DNA of 64,000 nt, taken from assembly GCA_964518955.1 (NCBI GenBank), contig CAZFHS010000002.1, positions 62,001 to 126,000 of the forward strand, in the 5' to 3' direction. Positions 60,831 through 64,000 of this stretch are shown piece after piece. How positions within the stretch are numbered: the stretch's first letter is position 1; every line of letters starts with the position of its first letter. Position numbers and translations under genes: made by a program. This DNA comes from JBDGYW01 sp964518955 (GTDB taxonomy: Bacteria; Gemmatimonadota; Gemmatimonadetes; Gemmatimonadales; GWC2-71-9). The notes beneath the pieces were generated by a model. That model had not been told where the DNA came from and searched no databases. It saw nothing but the letters and a program-made list of their open reading frames with translations.

Positions 60831-61427
60831 TCAGGTGGTAGTCCCGGGTTCCTGAGGTTCTTTGCGGTTGAATCTGTTCATGGCCGTTTCTATACCTTCG
60901 CGGAGCCAACATTCCACTGCCTCGGCTACTCTCGGCAGTAGTTGTGCCAATATGTCAACGTCATCCGAACTCATCTGTGCGAGTACGAAGTCGGCCGGAT
61001 CGGTACCGTCATCGGGAACCGGACCGACACCGATCCTCAGTCGTGCGTATTCCTGGGTTCTAAGCGATTCCTCTATGCTGCGCAGTCCGTTGTGTCCTCC
61101 AGCTGAACCGCGTGCTCGCAATCGGAATGTGCCGATCGGCAGGGCGTAGTCATCCACTACCACAAGCATGTCGCTCGATAGGTCGAATCCTTCGAGCGCG
61201 CGAAGCGGCCGGAGCGCCTGGCCACTTCTGTTCATATAGGTGCGGGGTTTCACTATTGCCACGGGCTCGCCGTCTATCCTACTGTCGGTGACGTGAGCCT
61301 TGCCGACGCGTCTGAACTTGGGAAACTCCCACTCCTGGGCTATGAAGTCAGCCAGGACAAAGCCCGCATTATGCCGTGTTACGGCATATGCGGGCCCGGG
61401 GTTTCCAAGCACGATTATTGCACGCAG
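60831..61427 (-). CDS. pth: Peptidyl-tRNA hydrolase
   Basis: A 198-residue enzyme that frees tRNA from prematurely released peptidyl-tRNA. Catalytic residues: Asn in Leu-Gly-Asn-Pro-Gly, His in Thr-Arg-His-Asn-Ala-Gly-Phe, Asn in Thr-Tyr-Met-Asn-Arg-Ser-Gly, Asp in Val-Val-Asp-Asp and Asn in Gly-Gly-His-Asn-Gly-Leu. The first strand (Arg-Ala-Ile-Ile-Val) requires a start at CTG (61425-61427), three bases after the rplY stop, with GAGGG seven bases upstream. The next candidate, GTG 61412, would remove that strand. Confidence 0.95.
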   Translation of the reverse strand: MRAIIVLGNPGPAYAVTRHNAGFVLADFIAQEWEFPKFRRVGKAHVTDSRIDGEPVAIVKPRTYMNRSGQALRPLRALEGFDLSSDMLVVVDDYALPIGTFRLRARGSAGGHNGLRSIEESLRTQEYARLRIGVGPVPDDGTDPADFVLAQMSSDDVDILAQLLPRVAEAVECWLREGIETAMNRFNRKEPQEPGTTT

Positions 61428-61430
61428 CTC

Positions 61431-62114
61431 TTATCCCTCGCTTTGGGAACCAGCGTCCTCGGCTTCTCCGCCTTCCTCATCCTTCGCCTTGCGGATCAAC
61501 TCCGGCTCGCCTGCTTCCTCTTCGTCCTCGAGCAAGGCCTCAGCCTCAGGCTCGGCCTCGACGCGCGGTGCGACGACCGTGCAGATCGTAGCGTCCGCAT
61601 CGGCCAGAATTTCTGCGTCCGGAACTTCCACATCACTAACGTGAATGGAGTCGCCTACCGTGAGTTCCGTGACATCGACCTCGATGTGATCGGGCAGATC
61701 CTTTGGAAGTACCTTGATCTCGAGCTCGCGCATGATCTGGTCGAGAATGCCGCCCTGGTTTCTCACGCCTTCCGGCGAACCGACGAGACGAATTGGCGGT
61801 TTGACCGTGAGCTTCTCGCCCTTGTGGACTTCCAGGAAGTCTATATGCAGTATTTGAGCGCGCGTGGGATGCCGTTGAATCTCCTGGATCAGCGCGCGGC
61901 TCGTCTTACTGCCGATTTTGATCTTGATGATGCTCATCCCGCTCACCGAAGCGAGCGCTTTTTCGAAATCCACCTTCAAAATACTGAGTGGCTCGGGGTC
62001 CCTGCCGTGACCGTAGAGTACGGCGGGGATAACGCCGTCGCGGCGCAGCTGCCGCGCTACCGATTTGCCCGATTCCGTTCGTTTCGTCGCATCGAGCACT
62101 AGAGTTTCAGCCAT
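61431..62114 (-). CDS. rplY: 50S ribosomal protein bL25 (CTC form)
   Basis: A 227-residue protein with the long CTC-type layout: an RNA-binding N-terminal domain (1-95, Pro-Ala-Val-Leu-Tyr-Gly-His-Gly) and a C-terminal beta domain (100-190). The last about 40 residues are a Glu/Ala/Gly-rich acidic tail. It lies 34 bases after prs, in the common prs-rplY-pth order. Confidence 0.96.
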   Translation of the reverse strand: MAETLVLDATKRTESGKSVARQLRRDGVIPAVLYGHGRDPEPLSILKVDFEKALASVSGMSIIKIKIGSKTSRALIQEIQRHPTRAQILHIDFLEVHKGEKLTVKPPIRLVGSPEGVRNQGGILDQIMRELEIKVLPKDLPDHIEVDVTELTVGDSIHVSDVEVPDAEILADADATICTVVAPRVEAEPEAEALLEDEEEAGEPELIRKAKDEEGGEAEDAGSQSEG

Positions 62115-62148
62115 AACTTGTCCTTCTACGCTTCCTGATCAGTATCAG

Positions 62149-63099
62149 TCAGAACAGTGAGCTCACCGACTGATCGCTGTGAGTGAACCGGATGGCCTGA
62201 GCCAGGAGCGGGGCTATCGACAACACCTGCAGTTGGTCGAACCGCCGCTCTTCCGGAATGTGCATCGTGTTTGTAACCGCTAACTCTTTCAGGGGACTTG
62301 CACTCAACCGGTCTACCGCAGGTCCCGACAGTAGAGCGTGTGATGCGCATGCATACACGTCCCGTGCACCAAGCCGCTTGAGGGCGTGCGCGGCCTCCGA
62401 CATTGTACCCGCCGTGTCGATCATGTCGTCGACTATCAGGCAGTCCCGTCCATCGACGTCTCCCACCACGTTCACGACCTCTGCGATATTCGCCGACGGA
62501 CGCCGTTTGTCGATAATCGCCAACGATGCGTCGAGCCGCTTCGCAAACCCCCGGGCGATCTTTGCGCCGCCTACATCCGGGGCAACGATTACCGGATCGA
62601 CCAGGTGTGTCTGGCGGTAATGTTGCACCAGAGCGGGAGCCGCGAACATGTGATCAACGGGAATGTCGAAGAAGCCCTGCAGCTGATGCTGGTGGAAATC
62701 AATTGCCAGCACGCGGTCTGCGCCCGCAGTAGTGATCAGGTTCGCCATCAGTTTTGCGGCAATTGCAACGCGCGGCTGGTCCTTCCTATCTTGTCTCCCG
62801 TATCCGAAATACGGAACGACGGCGGTGACCCGTGCAGCGCTCGCCCTGTGAGCCGCATCGATCAGGATCAACAATTCCACCAGGTTTTCGGCAGGCGGAC
62901 AGGTGGGCTGTATGATGAACACATCCTGCCCACGCACATTCTCGTCGATTTTGACGAAAATCTCGCCGTCGGCGAACCGCCTGATAGTTACCTGGCAGAG
63001 CGGTTGGTCTAGGCGCTCGGCAATTTCCTGGGCCAGCGGTTGGTTCGCCGTCCCGGACATCAGGAGCGCTTTGCTCGAAGTAAGAGAGATATCAGCCAT
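62149..63099 (-). CDS. prs: Ribose-phosphate pyrophosphokinase
   Basis: A 316-residue enzyme making PRPP from ribose 5-phosphate and ATP. Key motifs are Phe-Ala-Asp-Gly-Glu (near 42), Val-Pro-Tyr-Phe-Gly-Tyr-Gly-Arg-Gln-Asp-Arg-Lys and the PRPP loop Asp-Asp-Met-Ile-Asp-Thr-Ala-Gly-Thr. Length is normal. ATG 63099 has only a weak ribosome-binding site. Confidence 0.97.
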   Translation of the reverse strand: MADISLTSSKALLMSGTANQPLAQEIAERLDQPLCQVTIRRFADGEIFVKIDENVRGQDVFIIQPTCPPAENLVELLILIDAAHRASAARVTAVVPYFGYGRQDRKDQPRVAIAAKLMANLITTAGADRVLAIDFHQHQLQGFFDIPVDHMFAAPALVQHYRQTHLVDPVIVAPDVGGAKIARGFAKRLDASLAIIDKRRPSANIAEVVNVVGDVDGRDCLIVDDMIDTAGTMSEAAHALKRLGARDVYACASHALLSGPAVDRLSASPLKELAVTNTMHIPEERRFDQLQVLSIAPLLAQAIRFTHSDQSVSSLF

Positions 63100-63157
63100 G
63101 ATAGCCTGAAAAAATAGCTAGACAGGCTGTTATCCAGAAGGGGTGATGTATTGTGGG

Positions 63158-63204
63158 CCGCGGAGCGCCGAAGACTCCCCCATTACAAGACGGCTTCTCC
63201 GCGG
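63158..63204. other. Dyad-symmetric element between prs and the receiver gene
   Basis: CCGCGGAG (63158-63165) pairs with CTCCGCGG (63197-63204), extended by GCCG (63167-63170) with CGGC (63191-63194). It lies in the divergent gap (63100-63287) between prs and the receiver gene. It may be a leader hairpin or a regulator site, and no gene is evident in this gap. Confidence 0.5.
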
Positions 63205-63287
63205 GAGTGTTTCGGTGGCGTTTGACGGCAGAGGCCTGCATATTGGCATCAGGCTCCGCGATTTTTGGGGCGCAAAGGAGCGCAGCG

Positions 63288-63689
63288 ATGACAGCAGTCC
63301 TCGTCGTCGACGATGAAAAGGATGTCCGCGTTCTACTTCGAAAGGTCGTAGAGAAGGAAGGACATGAAGTGCTCGAGGCTGGTGACGGCTTGGAGGCACT
63401 GTCCGTGCTCGACAAGGAGCAGGTAGGACTTGCAGTCGTCGACCTGGTCATGCCGCACATGAACGGTGTCGAGCTCATGCAGCGGATGCAGATGGAGTTT
63501 CCCGAAACGAAGATCGTGACCCTCTCGGCATTTGGCACCTCGTGGATTTGCCCGTCCGAGTTGACGATCGAGGCATCGTTGACCAAGCCCTTCAACCTCA
63601 AGGATCTGAGGACCGTGCTCAGGCGCATTCTGGGCAGGCCTTCGAAAACCGGTTCAACCCGAACGAAAAGGCGTCCTCGGCGGAATTAG
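63288..63689 (+). CDS. Single-domain response regulator
   Basis: A 133-residue receiver protein with Asp8-Asp9, phospho-acceptor Asp52 (Val-Val-Asp-Leu-Val-Met-Pro), and Leu-Thr-Lys-Pro-Phe for the lysine loop. It has no output domain. A basic tail of about 15 residues (Thr-Lys-Arg-Arg-Pro-Arg-Arg) ends it. ATG 63288 has AAAGGAG seven bases upstream. The longer frame to 63153 crosses the dyad element. It is inserted on the opposite strand between prs and tRNA-Gln/ispE. Its kinase is unknown. Confidence 0.92.
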   Translation: MTAVLVVDDEKDVRVLLRKVVEKEGHEVLEAGDGLEALSVLDKEQVGLAVVDLVMPHMNGVELMQRMQMEFPETKIVTLSAFGTSWICPSELTIEASLTKPFNLKDLRTVLRRILGRPSKTGSTRTKRRPRRN

Positions 63690-63711
63690 AGTCGGAAACC
63701 ACCGAGGACGC
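63671..63711 (-). terminator. Intrinsic terminator downstream of tRNA-Gln
   Basis: A perfect 10-bp stem, GCGTCCTCGG (63671-63680) with CCGAGGACGC (63702-63711). On the minus strand it is followed by CTTTTCG, a short T-tract, so it may end the tRNA-Gln transcript. It overlaps the end of the receiver gene. Confidence 0.5.
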
Positions 63712-63730
63712 ACACTCTCGAACTTTCCAG

Positions 63731-63801
63731 TTGGCCCCAGAGGATTCGAACCTCTATTACCGGAACCAAAATCCGGGGTCCTGCCATTGGACGAGGGGCC
63801 A
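63731..63801 (-). tRNA. tRNA-Gln (anticodon TTG)
   Basis: A 71-base cloverleaf on the minus strand: acceptor stem TGGCCCC/GGGGCCA with discriminator A, D-arm GTCC/GGAC, anticodon stem CCGGA/TCCGG with the loop reading TT-TTG-GT, and T-arm AGAGG-TTCGAAT-CCTCT. The 3' CCA is not encoded. U1-A72 is typical of tRNA-Gln. Confidence 0.96.
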
Positions 63802-63861
63802 CCAAGCCAGAATCAACGGCACGAAAAAACTAGCGACTTCGGTGCCGGTTGTCACATGGAA

Positions 63862-64000
63862 CTAGGCTGGCACGGGCTCAGGCGCCCGCCTTGCTCGGAC
63901 CTGCGTGGGAATCACGAGTTCAACATCTGTGAACTCACGCTTGGCGTCATCTCGTTCCGCTGCAGTGGAATAGACCGCGATGATCGCGGACCCCGATCCG
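63862..64000 (-). CDS. ispE: C-terminal end of probable 4-diphosphocytidyl-2-C-methyl-D-erythritol kinase (partial)
   Basis: A minus-strand frame enters from the right edge and stops at TAG (63862-63864). It gives about 45 residues with a Pro-Gly-Ser-Ala-Ile-Ile-Ala-Val-Tyr segment that fits the C-terminal glycine/serine strand of GHMP kinases, and a closing Val-Ile-Pro-Thr-Gln-Val-Arg. ispE upstream of prs is a common gene order. The identity rests on this short segment and the neighbours. Confidence 0.6.
   Translation of the reverse strand, partial: GSGSAIIAVYSTAAERDDAKREFTDVELVIPTQVRARRAPEPVPA

Overview
The window looks like a chromosomal segment of a Gram-negative (diderm) bacterium, most likely of the Gemmatimonadota or a close relative in the FCB group. 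This is inferred from gene content, not from a marker-gene tree. Diderm markers are a FadL-type porin, Lnt, LolA, an MlaE/MlaD system and several SPOR proteins. FCB-like markers are a PNPF-type (FlgD-like) C-terminal domain on a secreted subtilase, a short primary-type sigma factor without region 1.1, a Vps10/BNR propeller protein and an extended MoxR/DUF58/BatA/DUF4175 cluster. By eye the base composition is moderately GC-rich and even. I see no rRNA, CRISPR, transposase, integrase or prophage genes. Genes are tightly packed, with many ATGA, GTGA or TGATG overlaps, and GTG/TTG starts are common.

1-9.2 kb: the tail of an unidentified gene, a FadL porin, a bidirectional terminator, a two-gene minus-strand unit (beta-propeller lipoprotein and a secreted unknown), a 1,074-residue BNR/Vps10 propeller protein, then a homocysteine S-methyltransferase and an esterase. 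Short intergenic repeats lie around the last two genes. 9.2-23.7 kb: a colinear eight-gene cluster encoding a vWA/GATase-like membrane protein, a legumain-like protein without its cysteine, a TPR metalloprotease, a DUF4159 protein, MoxR ATPase, DUF58, a BatA-like vWA protein and a giant coiled-coil DUF4175 protein. It is probably an envelope-associated MoxR chaperone or stress system. 23.8-30.9 kb: a soluble hybrid histidine kinase, LarE, ThpR, a membrane-anchored unknown and an NtrC-type regulator, with related inverted repeats at both ends of the larE-to-regulator block. A sigma-70 factor follows.

30.9-35.6 kb: rimO, a SpoIID-like protein, a small outer-membrane-type protein and lnt. 35.6-42.3 kb, minus strand: metallo-hydrolase, CsgG-like protein, MlaE, an MlaF-like ABC protein that has lost its catalytic motifs, MlaD and an HD-GYP protein, plus a Crp/Fnr regulator. 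42.4-47.2 kb, plus strand: rpmE-prfA-prmC-ylbF-tmk-ctpA, a translation and growth operon. 47.2-63.1 kb, minus strand: prs-rplY-pth-rpsF-rpsR-DUF2232-rplI-FakA/DegV fusion-rsfS-two SPOR proteins-smc-subtilase-lolA, which ties ribosome proteins and nucleotide supply to chromosome segregation and envelope maintenance. 63.1-64 kb: a lone receiver protein on the plus strand, then tRNA-Gln and the 3' end of a probable ispE on the minus strand.

The best candidates for something not well described are the MoxR-centred cluster with its pseudo-legumain, the dead MlaF-like ABC subunit, and the membrane-anchored ParA-like pseudo-NTPase with two SPOR domains next to smc. Several genes appear to use CTG or ATT start codons.
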